A stretch of 64,000 bases of DNA from Sedimenticola thiotaurini (lineage in GTDB: Bacteria > Pseudomonadota > Gammaproteobacteria > Chromatiales > Chromatiaceae): assembly GCF_001007875.1 (NCBI RefSeq), contig NZ_CP011412.1:620001-684000 (forward strand), in the 5' to 3' direction. The notes under the pieces are model-generated. The model ran no database searches, was not told the origin of the DNA, and saw nothing but the letters and a program-made list of their open reading frames with translations. The translations under genes were made by a program, and so were the position numbers. Positions 55,145 to 63,222 of the stretch are shown here, in pieces; the stretch's first letter is position 1, and every line of letters begins with the position of its first letter.

Positions 55145-56500
55145 ATGGGTCTACTCAATCTATTCAGGCGTACCCCGACCTTCAGACATGGGGTACACCC
55201 CATGGAGCACAAGGAGCAGACGGCACACCTGGCGATCAGGCGCCTGCCATTTGCTCCCACGATCTATGTGCCGCTTGCCCAGCATATTGGCGCACCAGCG
55301 CTAGCGTTGGTGAAACCGGGGCAGGAGGTAGTACGTGGTGAACCAATCGCCGAGGCGGGCGGATTTGTCTCCGTGCCCATGCACGCCCCGGTGACCGGTA
55401 TCGTGCGCTCGGTGGACCATCTGGTGCCGACGGCGGCGGGTCCCAAGACACCGGCGATCGTGATCGACACCTACGAGGCATCGACCCAGGAAGTGTTGTA
55501 TGGCCGGGAGCAGGATCTGTCCACTCTGTCCCGGGAGGCGTTGATCGAGGCGGTCAAGGCCAGCGGTATGGTGGGCCTGGGCGGAGCGGCCTTTCCCAGT
55601 CATGTGAAACTGCTGCCGCCGGAAGGGAAGGTGATCGATACCCTGATTATCAACGGCTGCGAGTGTGAACCCTACCTGACCTGCGACCACCGGGTGATGC
55701 TGGAGCAGACCGATCGGCTGATCGCCGGTATCCGCACCATCATGCGGGCCACCGGGGCGAAACGGGCCATCATCGGGGTGGAAGACAACAAACTGGATGC
55801 GGTGCAGGCGATCCGGGAGAAACTGCCGGAAGATGGTGTGATCAGCTGCGAGGCGGTGGAAACCAAGTACCCGCAGGGCGCGGAGAAGATGCTGATCAGC
55901 AGTCTGCTGAAGCGGGAAGTGCCCTCCGGCGGACTGCCGGTGGATATCGGTGTGGCGGTTTATAACGTCGGCACACTGGCACAGTTGGGGGAATTGATTC
56001 CCCACAGTCAGGGCTTGATTGAGCGGGTGGTCACTGTATCGGGTCCCGGGGTTGGTAAACCGGGGAATTACCTGGTGCCGATCGGCACGCCCCTGAGTTT
56101 CCTGATGGATCAGGTGAAGTCCAGTTCGGATGCCAACGAAGTGATCGTCGGCGGGCCGATGATGGGGATGACCGTTGCTTCCCTTAGTGTCCCCATCACC
56201 AAGGGTGTCTCCGGGGTGGTGGTGTTCGAACAGGCCGCCGAGGATCAGCGGGAGCGACCGGTACACCCCTGTATCAAGTGTGGTGCCTGCCTGGATGCCT
56301 GTCCGATCAATCTCAATCCGTCCATGCTGGGCCAGCTGGCCAGCGTGCGTCACTATGAGACGATGGAATCCGAGTATCACCTCAACGACTGTTTTGAGTG
56401 CGGTTGTTGCAGCTATGTCTGTCCATCCAATATTCCGCTTACCCAGTATTTCCGTATCGCCAAGTCGGTGAATCGGGAGGCTCGGGCGGCGGCAGCCTGA
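55145..56500 (+). CDS. rnfC: Ion-translocating ferredoxin:NAD oxidoreductase subunit C
   Basis: 451 residues. NADH-side subunit of Rnf. Carries the lipoyl-like N-terminal domain (FRHGVHPMEHKE), the SLBB/NADH-FMN Rossmann region with GMVGLGGAAFPSHVKL and INGCECEPYLTCDHR, and two 4Fe-4S motifs near the end: CIKCGACLDACPINLNP and CFECGCCSYVCPSNIPL. ATG 55145 is preceded by GGAGAGAG; a longer start at 55109 lies over the hairpin and is unlikely. Confidence 0.95.
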   Translation: MGLLNLFRRTPTFRHGVHPMEHKEQTAHLAIRRLPFAPTIYVPLAQHIGAPALALVKPGQEVVRGEPIAEAGGFVSVPMHAPVTGIVRSVDHLVPTAAGPKTPAIVIDTYEASTQEVLYGREQDLSTLSREALIEAVKASGMVGLGGAAFPSHVKLLPPEGKVIDTLIINGCECEPYLTCDHRVMLEQTDRLIAGIRTIMRATGAKRAIIGVEDNKLDAVQAIREKLPEDGVISCEAVETKYPQGAEKMLISSLLKREVPSGGLPVDIGVAVYNVGTLAQLGELIPHSQGLIERVVTVSGPGVGKPGNYLVPIGTPLSFLMDQVKSSSDANEVIVGGPMMGMTVASLSVPITKGVSGVVVFEQAAEDQRERPVHPCIKCGACLDACPINLNPSMLGQLASVRHYETMESEYHLNDCFECGCCSYVCPSNIPLTQYFRIAKSVNREARAAAA

Positions 56501-56568
56501 AGCAAGGGAAGTTGGTCAACCCGGCCAGTGAGTAGTAAACGGGATCGGACGCCCCTGCAGAGTAGAGT

Positions 56569-57627
56569 ATGAGTAGAAAACAGAAAAAAGTTGTCGAGAT
56601 CCGAACTTCCCCCCATCTGAAGAAGGCCATCTCTGTCGAACAGATCATGCGTAACGTGGTGTATGCGTTGCTGCCGGTCTGTGGTTGGTCGGTGTATCAG
56701 TTTGGACTCAGTGCGCTGGTGCTGATTCTGGTGACGATCCTCTCCTGTGTACTGACCGAATCTCTGTTTTGCCGCCTCTCCGGCCGACCCAACAGCGTCG
56801 GTGATTTCAGTGTCATCATCACCGGCATGCTGCTGGCCCTGACGCTGCCGCCCGGCTTTCCCCTCTGGATGGCGGCGGTGGCCGGTTTCATGGCCATAGG
56901 CCTGGGTAAGGCGCTGTTTGGCGGGCTGGGCTACAACGTCATGAACCCGGCCCTGGTCGGACGAGCCTTTGTGCAGGCCGCGTTTCCGGTGGCTATCACC
57001 ACCTGGACACCCGGTTTTACGGAGGGTCGTTTCCTGGAATTCATCCCCTCCAGCCTGGCGCTGCCGTTCATGTCGCCGGTGGATACCGCTGACTGGGTTA
57101 AATCCCATGCCGTGGATGGCTTTACCGGTGCCACGCCCCTGGCGCTGCAGAAGTTCGAACACGTTACCACCAGTACCATGGATCTGCTGACCGGCAGCGT
57201 GTCCGGTTCCGCCGGGGAGGCTTCGGCACTGCTGATTTTTGTCTGCGGGCTCTACCTGGCCTTCCGCAAGATGATGGATTGGCGGATACCGGCCGCTGTA
57301 TTCCTGGGGGCCGCATTGATCTCCGGGCCATTACACCTCATGAATCCGGAGATCTATCCCTCCCCGCTGTTTGTGATCCTCTCCGGTGGTCTGATGCTGG
57401 GTGCCATGTTTATGGCGACCGATATGGTAATTTCGCCCATGACCCCTCGCGGAGTCTGGCTCTACGGTATTGTGATCGGAGTGCTGACGGTGATTATCCG
57501 GCAGTTTGGCGGACTCACCGAAGGGGTGATGTACGCCATCCTGGTGGCCAATGCGCTGTCGCCCTTGATCGCCTCGGTGACCCAGCCGCGTATCTATGGC
57601 GCAACCAAAAAGGGGGCTGAATCATGA
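56569..57627 (+). CDS. rnfD: Rnf complex subunit D
   Basis: 352 residues, NqrB/RnfD family membrane subunit with about nine helices. The covalent FMN site is DGFTGATPL, with the second Thr as attachment point. It opens with TSPHLKKAISVEQIMRNVVYALLP-type residues, which are typical. It overlaps rnfG by ATGA. Confidence 0.95.
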   Translation: MSRKQKKVVEIRTSPHLKKAISVEQIMRNVVYALLPVCGWSVYQFGLSALVLILVTILSCVLTESLFCRLSGRPNSVGDFSVIITGMLLALTLPPGFPLWMAAVAGFMAIGLGKALFGGLGYNVMNPALVGRAFVQAAFPVAITTWTPGFTEGRFLEFIPSSLALPFMSPVDTADWVKSHAVDGFTGATPLALQKFEHVTTSTMDLLTGSVSGSAGEASALLIFVCGLYLAFRKMMDWRIPAAVFLGAALISGPLHLMNPEIYPSPLFVILSGGLMLGAMFMATDMVISPMTPRGVWLYGIVIGVLTVIIRQFGGLTEGVMYAILVANALSPLIASVTQPRIYGATKKGAES

Positions 57628-58313
57628 GCAGCGCGGAACAGAGCCAGGTTCAGCCCCAGACCCCCAGCTTCGCCATGTTGCGGACCCTGGGCGGTATCGC
57701 CATGTTGTCCGGTCTGCTGGTGGTGCTGGTGTATCAGTTCACCCAGCCGATTATTGAGAATAACAAGCGTATCGCCATCGAACAGGCGGTATCCCGGGTG
57801 GTACCGGGGGTGGTGAACAAAAAGGATTTTATCCTCGGCCCCGATGGGCTGTTTGCCCCGGATACCCCGGGTGCGGTGGGTGAGACGATTTATGCAGCCT
57901 ACAACGCCGAGGGCAAACTGCAGGGTGTGGCGCTGGAAGCTGCCGCCACCGGTTATCAGGATGTGATACGTATCCTTTACGGTTATAACCAGGACTGCCA
58001 GTGCGTCACCGGGATTAAGGTGCTGAAGATGGCGGAGACGCCGGGGCTGGGTGACAAGATCGCCTTTGATCCGGAGTTTCTGAAAAACTTCGAGGCGCTG
58101 GATGCCCGATTGAACAGTCAGAAAAATGCCCTGGAGAATGCCATCGTGACAGTCAAGCATGGCGCCAAACGGGAGCAGTGGGAGATCGATGCCATTTCCG
58201 GTGCCACCATCTCCTCCAAGGCGATCGGACGCATGATCAATGACAGCGGACAACGCATGTTCCCATTGATCATCAAGCATCTGGACGAATTAAGAGCCGG
58301 TCAGGCGAATTGA
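57624..58313 (+). CDS. rnfG: Rnf complex subunit G
   Basis: 229 residues, NqrC/RnfG family: one N-terminal transmembrane helix (about 18-38) and a periplasmic flavin domain with the covalent FMN motif SGATISS, plus GYQDVIRILYGYN and KVLKMAETPGLGDKI. Coupled to rnfD and 10 bp before rnfE. An ApbE flavin transferase is needed for its FMN but is not in the window. Confidence 0.95.
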   Translation: MSSAEQSQVQPQTPSFAMLRTLGGIAMLSGLLVVLVYQFTQPIIENNKRIAIEQAVSRVVPGVVNKKDFILGPDGLFAPDTPGAVGETIYAAYNAEGKLQGVALEAAATGYQDVIRILYGYNQDCQCVTGIKVLKMAETPGLGDKIAFDPEFLKNFEALDARLNSQKNALENAIVTVKHGAKREQWEIDAISGATISSKAIGRMINDSGQRMFPLIIKHLDELRAGQAN

Positions 58314-58323
58314 GGTAGAAGCG

Positions 58324-58983
58324 ATGTCGTTACCCAATAAACAGGAGAAGGTGACGCTGGACACCTTCATGCGGGGTATCTGGGAAGAGAACCCGGTATT
58401 TGTCATGCTGCTGGGACTCTGCCCGGTACTGGCGGTAACCAACTCCACCATGAACGCCATTGCCATGGGATTGGCAACTCTGTTCGTGCTGGTGGCGTCC
58501 AGCACCCTGGTATCCCTGTTGCGCAAGGTGATTCCGAAACAGGTGCGAATCGCCACCTACATTGTCATTATTGCAACCTTTGTCACCATCGTGGACTACG
58601 TGATCCAGGCGATCAGCCTGGATCTCTACAATGCGCTGGGCGCCTTTATCCAGCTGATTGTTGCCAACTGCGTGATCCTGGGCCGGGCCGAGGCCTATGC
58701 CTCCAAGCAGAAAGTGGGGGCCTCGATTGTCAACGCCCTGGGCATGGGGACCGGTTTTACAATTGCACTGCTCTGCCTCGGTACCGTGCGCGAACTGCTG
58801 GGGGCCGGCACTATCCTGGGTGTACAGATTTTCAGCAGCAACTTTGAACCCTGGGTAGTGATGATCCTGCCCCCGGGCGGCTTCTTTGTGCTGGGTGGCT
58901 GGCTGTTGTTGTTTGACTATCTGAAACACCGCAAGGAACAGAAACTGCTGAATACCGAGGGGGCCGTTGCCAATGGATCCTAA
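58324..58983 (+). CDS. rnfE: Rnf complex subunit E
   Basis: 219 residues, six-helix membrane subunit of the NqrD/RnfE family, with FMRGIWEENPVFVMLLGLCPVLAVTNS at the start and the ANCVILGRAEAYA motif whose Cys helps hold the intramembrane iron-sulfur centre shared with RnfA. The stop overlaps rnfA by 11 bp. Confidence 0.95.
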   Translation: MSLPNKQEKVTLDTFMRGIWEENPVFVMLLGLCPVLAVTNSTMNAIAMGLATLFVLVASSTLVSLLRKVIPKQVRIATYIVIIATFVTIVDYVIQAISLDLYNALGAFIQLIVANCVILGRAEAYASKQKVGASIVNALGMGTGFTIALLCLGTVRELLGAGTILGVQIFSSNFEPWVVMILPPGGFFVLGGWLLLFDYLKHRKEQKLLNTEGAVANGS

Positions 58984-59563
58984 TTCACTCACTTTTATCT
59001 TTCTCAACGCGGCCCTGATCAACAACTTCGTGCTGGCGCTGTTTCTCGGGCTCTGTCCATTTCTCGGCGTATCGGCCAAGAAAGAGACCGCCTGGAACAT
59101 GGGTCTGGCCACCATGTTTGTGATGCTGGTCAGCTCCATCTCTGCCTACGGCATCAACTGGGTGCTGGTGAAGTTCGATATCGAGTTCCTGCGCCTGATC
59201 TGCTACATCGCGGTTATCGCATCGGCTGTGCAGCTAGTGGAGATGACGGTCAAAAAGTTCAGCCCCGAACTGTTCCGTGCCCTGGGTATTTTTCTGCCGC
59301 TGATCACCACCAACTGCGCCATTCTGGGACTGGCCCTGTTCCAGACCTTCCGGGATTACGACTTCTTCCAATCCCTGGCGTTCAGCACCGGCGCCGGAGT
59401 CGGCTTTACCATCGCCCTGATGCTGATGGCCGGTTTGCGTGAGAAACTGGAGCTGGCCAAGTTGCCGACCGCCAGCCAGGGGGCGGCCATGGGCCTGATG
59501 CTGGCGGGCCTGCTGTCCCTGGCGTTTATGGGATTCGCCGGGCTGGGAGGTTCCCATGCTTAA
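58973..59563 (+). CDS. rnfA: Rnf complex subunit A
   Basis: 196 residues, six-helix NqrE/RnfA family subunit, pseudo-symmetric partner of RnfE. LALFLGLCPFLGVS and the TTNCAILGLALF motif carry the conserved cysteines. ATG 58973 has AGGGGG upstream; a TTG at 58967 would add two residues. It is the last rnf gene, so the order is C-D-G-E-A, as in clostridia, and not the A-B-C-D-G-E order of enteric rsx. Confidence 0.95.
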   Translation: MDPNSLTFIFLNAALINNFVLALFLGLCPFLGVSAKKETAWNMGLATMFVMLVSSISAYGINWVLVKFDIEFLRLICYIAVIASAVQLVEMTVKKFSPELFRALGIFLPLITTNCAILGLALFQTFRDYDFFQSLAFSTGAGVGFTIALMLMAGLREKLELAKLPTASQGAAMGLMLAGLLSLAFMGFAGLGGSHA

Positions 59564-59735
59564 GGTGTTGTTGGCCAGTGGCGTCATCATGGGGGTGCTG
59601 GTAGGCTGGGTCATGGTGCAGAACCTGGCCCGGGAATTTGCCCGTCGGCATCCGGAGTTCGGTCCCTACCAGGAGAAACGGGGCTGCGGGGGGAACTGCT
59701 CCTGCAGCGGCGGCTCCAGTTGCCGCAACAAGTAG
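59556..59735 (+). CDS. NqrM-like small membrane protein with cysteine tail
   Basis: 59 residues, missed by length cut-offs. Its ATG lies inside the end of rnfA, so it is translationally coupled. One N-terminal helix (LKVLLASGVIMGVLVGWVMV), a short charged segment, then a C-terminal Cys cluster, GCGGNCSCSGGSSCRNK. One helix plus a CGG..CxC..C tail is the layout of NqrM (DUF539), the maturation factor of Na+-NQR that is needed for the iron centre between NqrD and NqrE, the homologues of RnfE and RnfA. A matching role for this Rnf complex is inference. Confidence 0.7.
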   Translation: MLKVLLASGVIMGVLVGWVMVQNLAREFARRHPEFGPYQEKRGCGGNCSCSGGSSCRNK

Positions 59736-59742
59736 CAGAGTG

Positions 59743-59761
59743 CCGGGCCTGCCAGGCCCGG
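59743..59761 (+). promoter_or_regulatory. GC hairpin between the NqrM-like and FNR-like genes
   Basis: CCGGGCCT / AGGCCCGG, 8 bp, three-base loop GCC. No U tract. Confidence 0.5.
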
Positions 59762-59777
59762 TGACGCGGGGGAGATT

Positions 59778-60632
59778 ATGGGTGTGACCGAACTGGGTGC
59801 AACGGCGGTGGCGGAAGTGGTTGAGAACCGGCGTATCACCCCGGAAAAGACCGACGAGGTTCGGCACATTGTCCTGCGGGTGGATGAGCCTTCGTTCCGC
59901 TACCGGGAAGGCCAGTCGATCGGGGTGGTGGTACCGGGTCCGCACGCCTTCGGCAACAAGTACCACATGCGGCGTTACTCCATCGCCAATGATCGCAGTC
60001 ACTCCGATGAAGCAGGAGTGGAGTTTTCCATCCTGGTTCGGCGCTGCTTCTATATCGACCCGCTGAATGGCGAACGCTATCCCGGCATCGCCTCCAACTA
60101 TCTCTGCGATGCCCCGGTCGGGAAGAGCATCTCGGTTACCGGTCCCTACAAAAGCCCCTTTATCATCCCGACCAACAACCAAAGTAATCTGGTGATGATC
60201 GGCGTGGGCACCGGTATCGCGCCGTTTCGGGCCTTTATTCAGCATCTCTATGGAGAACAGGGTGGCTGGAGCGGCCAGGTACGGCTGTTTTATGGCGCCC
60301 GTACCGGTATGGATATGCTCTACATGAATGATCACAACAGTGATCTGAAAGAGTATTTTCAGGAAGAGACCTTCATGGCCTACAACGCACTGGCCAATCG
60401 ACCTTTGATGAGCGCTACCGAGGCACTGCAACAGTCACTCGACTCCCATGTGGAGGAGGCGTTGTCGCTGATCAGCCAGCCCCAGACCTATGTGTGCGTG
60501 GCCGGGTTGAGCAAAGTAGAGCAGGCGATGGACAGGGTATTGGCGGAAGCGATGGGTTCCGATCAGGAGTGGGCCGCTCTTAAGGGCCAACTGGTCTCCC
60601 AGGGACGCTGGTCCCAGTTGCTGTACAGCTGA
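59778..60632 (+). CDS. Ferredoxin-NADP reductase-type FAD oxidoreductase
   Basis: 284 residues, plant-type FNR fold. FAD site RRYSIAND (about 70), NAD(P) site GVGTGIAPFRAFIQ (about 140), then YVCVAGLSKVEQAMD and a C-terminal aromatic residue next to the end (LLYS). Unlike NqrF it has no 2Fe-2S domain, so it must take electrons from a separate ferredoxin or from the PFOR-tethered one. GGGGGAG precedes the ATG. It ends the PFOR/Rnf gene row and would let reduced ferredoxin exchange with NAD(P)H without the membrane complex. Confidence 0.88.
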   Translation: MGVTELGATAVAEVVENRRITPEKTDEVRHIVLRVDEPSFRYREGQSIGVVVPGPHAFGNKYHMRRYSIANDRSHSDEAGVEFSILVRRCFYIDPLNGERYPGIASNYLCDAPVGKSISVTGPYKSPFIIPTNNQSNLVMIGVGTGIAPFRAFIQHLYGEQGGWSGQVRLFYGARTGMDMLYMNDHNSDLKEYFQEETFMAYNALANRPLMSATEALQQSLDSHVEEALSLISQPQTYVCVAGLSKVEQAMDRVLAEAMGSDQEWAALKGQLVSQGRWSQLLYS

Positions 60633-60839
60633 TTCCGCTGCCACCGACCCACAGTATGGTCCGTTAAATTCCCCGCGTGCTTGTGTTTCTGCCTGAAAAG
60701 ACTAGAATGGCGGTCTGCACGCACTCCGGTCTGCGTACCCGTCGCGGTAAAACCTTCAGGAACACCTCGATTTAGCATCTATTATCGTTTTGCCTAGGCT
60801 GGGCCCACCAAGGGTAGGCATTCAGGAGCAATTATTCAT

Positions 60840-62291
60840 ATGTCGTTTGATTCACTCGGCCTTTCCGCCGAAATACTCCGTGCTGTCTCCGAACAGGGTT
60901 ACACGGAACCGACGCCTGTACAGCGTCAAGCCATCCCTGTCGTTCTGGAAGGAAAAGACATTCTTGCCGGCGCACAGACCGGCACTGGCAAAACCGCCGG
61001 GTTTACCCTGCCGTTGTTGCAACTGCTCAGTCAGCAGGCCCAGGGCAAGGGCCATCGTCCCATCCGCGCCCTGGTATTGACGCCTACCCGGGAGCTGGCC
61101 GCCCAGGTGGCCGAAAGCATAGAGACCTATGGCAAGCATCTGCCGTTGCGATCCACCGTTGTGTTCGGTGGTGTGAAGATCAATCCACAGATCGAGAAAC
61201 TGCGCCACGGCGTGGATATCCTGGTGGCAACCCCGGGTCGCCTGCTGGATCACGCCCAGCAGAAGACAGTGGATCTCTCCCATGTGGAGTTCCTGGTACT
61301 GGACGAGGCGGATCGCATGCTGGATATGGGCTTTATCCACGATATCCGCAAGGTGCTGGCGCTGCTGCCCTCCGCTCGCCAGAACCTGCTGTTCTCGGCC
61401 ACCTATTCCCAGGAGATCAAGACCCTGGCGGATAAACTGCTGAACGCCCCCGTACTGATCGAAGTGGCACGGAGAAATACAGCGGCGGAAACGGTCGAAC
61501 AGCGAGTCTACCGGGTGGATCGGGAACGCAAGCGGGAGTTGCTCTCGTTCCTGGTCGGCTCACGTAACTGGCGCCAGGTGCTGGTGTTTACCCGTACCAA
61601 GCACGGTGCCAACCGGCTCGCCCAGCAGTTGGAGAAGGATGGCCTGAGCGCCGCGGCGATCCACGGCAACAAGAGCCAGGGTGCCCGTACCCGGGCCCTG
61701 GCCGGTTTCAAACAGGGGGATATCCGGGTGCTGGTGGCCACCGATATTGCGGCCCGCGGACTGGATATCGACCAACTGCCCCACGTGGTCAATTTTGAAC
61801 TGCCCAACGTGCCGGAAGACTATGTGCATCGGATCGGACGGACCGGCCGTGCCGGCCGTGAGGGAGAGGCGATCTCCCTGGTCTGTGTGGATGAGAACAG
61901 GCTGCTGCGGGATATCGAACGGCTGTTGAAGCGTGAACTGCCCAGCGAGATTCTGCCGGGCTATGAGCCGGACCCGAGTATCAAACCGGAACCGATCAAG
62001 AACGGACGTAATGGTGGTGGTGACCGTGGTCGGGGCCGGGCACAGCAACAGGCACCGCGTCGGCGGAACACGGGACAGAAGACGGCCACTGCGCCGGAGC
62101 AGCCGGGCGCGCGGCGGAAACGGTCCGCACCGGCAGCCGCCAAGTCCGGCAATGAAGCCCCCAGATCGCAAAACAGTCGTCCGCAACGACCGGCGGCCAA
62201 GGGTCAGCAGCAGTCCGCACCGTCAGAAGCAAACGGCAACCGGCGGGCACCACAACGGCGTCGCCAGCGGGCGACACTGCTCGGCGGTTAG
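60840..62291 (+). CDS. rhlE: DEAD-box RNA helicase RhlE
   Basis: 483 residues. Q motif ([26 protein letters not shown], cited by ends only), Walker A AQTGTGKT, motif Ia [12 protein letters not shown] box [16 protein letters not shown] motif, and [16 protein letters not shown]. After about 375 comes a basic, low-complexity tail rich in Arg, Gln, Pro and Ala that helps RNA binding. RNA remodelling in ribosome assembly or cold growth is the family role. Confidence 0.94.
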   Translation: MSFDSLGLSAEILRAVSEQGYTEPTPVQRQAIPVVLEGKDILAGAQTGTGKTAGFTLPLLQLLSQQAQGKGHRPIRALVLTPTRELAAQVAESIETYGKHLPLRSTVVFGGVKINPQIEKLRHGVDILVATPGRLLDHAQQKTVDLSHVEFLVLDEADRMLDMGFIHDIRKVLALLPSARQNLLFSATYSQEIKTLADKLLNAPVLIEVARRNTAAETVEQRVYRVDRERKRELLSFLVGSRNWRQVLVFTRTKHGANRLAQQLEKDGLSAAAIHGNKSQGARTRALAGFKQGDIRVLVATDIAARGLDIDQLPHVVNFELPNVPEDYVHRIGRTGRAGREGEAISLVCVDENRLLRDIERLLKRELPSEILPGYEPDPSIKPEPIKNGRNGGGDRGRGRAQQQAPRRRNTGQKTATAPEQPGARRKRSAPAAAKSGNEAPRSQNSRPQRPAAKGQQQSAPSEANGNRRAPQRRRQRATLLGG

Positions 62292-62333
62292 CTGTCTCTC
62301 CACGGGTCGCCCCGTGGCCAGGGTGAGGGGATG

Positions 62334-63089
62334 TCAGGGGTTGTAACCGATCCTGATACTCAGCGGCCAGGTCACGGGGCGACGCATTTGGGGATCTCCC
62401 CAGGCTGCGCCCAATGGCTGCGCTAGCTGTTCAACCGGATCAACCCCCGTTGTCTGAATCATCCGTTGTACCGCAGACCAGGTTCCCAGATAACCCGACA
62501 GATCGGACAGATCCCAATCGGCCGCCATGGCAAACCCGGGTATGGGGGAGACCGGAGTGAAAGGGAAGGGGATAGCGCCATAGCCTCTCTCCACCCGTTG
62601 CCGCTCTTTCGGCCAATACGCCTCCAGTGTGTCGTGATAGAGCCTGTTGATGATGGGGTCGATTTCCGGCGCTATTTTCAACAGATTGTAACTCCAGACG
62701 GCTATCACTCCGCCGGGTTTCAGCACCCGTCTGACTTCAGTATAAAACGCCGCCAGGTCAAACCAGTGCAGTGCCTGCGCCACGGTCACCAGGTCCACGC
62801 CGGCATCCGCTATGCCGCTCTGCTCCGCAGCCGCCACCCGGTAGTCTATGTTCTCCTGTGGCGGTGCGGCGGCAATCTGGCTGCTGCTGGCGTCGGTCGC
62901 GATGACCCGGCCATAGTGGTCAACCAGTCGACGGGCAGCCTGGCTGTTGCCCGTGGCGCAATCCCAGGCGGTCTGGTGATCTCTGCACAGGGATGCCAGG
63001 TAACCGAATAGTCCGGACGGGTAGCCGGGCCGGAATCGGGCATAACCGGCCGAGTCTTTCGAAAAGTGGTCCTTGAACTGTTTTGTCAT
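62334..63089 (-). CDS. Class I SAM-dependent methyltransferase
   Basis: 251 residues. FKDHFSKDSAGYARFRPGYP start, SAM motif I as AWDCATGNSQAA (about 40), an acidic loop, LVTVAQALHWFDL (motif IV-like) and VLKPGGVIAVWSYN (post-motif). This layout matches the small group of UbiE/YcgJ-like methyltransferases that act on small molecules. No ribosome-binding site is obvious before ATG 63089. Convergent with rhlE; substrate unknown. Confidence 0.86.
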   Translation of the reverse strand: MTKQFKDHFSKDSAGYARFRPGYPSGLFGYLASLCRDHQTAWDCATGNSQAARRLVDHYGRVIATDASSSQIAAAPPQENIDYRVAAAEQSGIADAGVDLVTVAQALHWFDLAAFYTEVRRVLKPGGVIAVWSYNLLKIAPEIDPIINRLYHDTLEAYWPKERQRVERGYGAIPFPFTPVSPIPGFAMAADWDLSDLSGYLGTWSAVQRMIQTTGVDPVEQLAQPLGAAWGDPQMRRPVTWPLSIRIGYNP

Positions 63090-63222
63090 GCTGGTTACCA
63101 GTTAAAAGGTCTGGGTTATTCGGCTGGGAAATGGCCGCCGAATATGGGAAAATGCCGCCTTCTTGTTCCATTGCCAGTGGTCCACACTGAACGGCCAGTC
63201 CCAATATCGAGCATCCGGGTAA

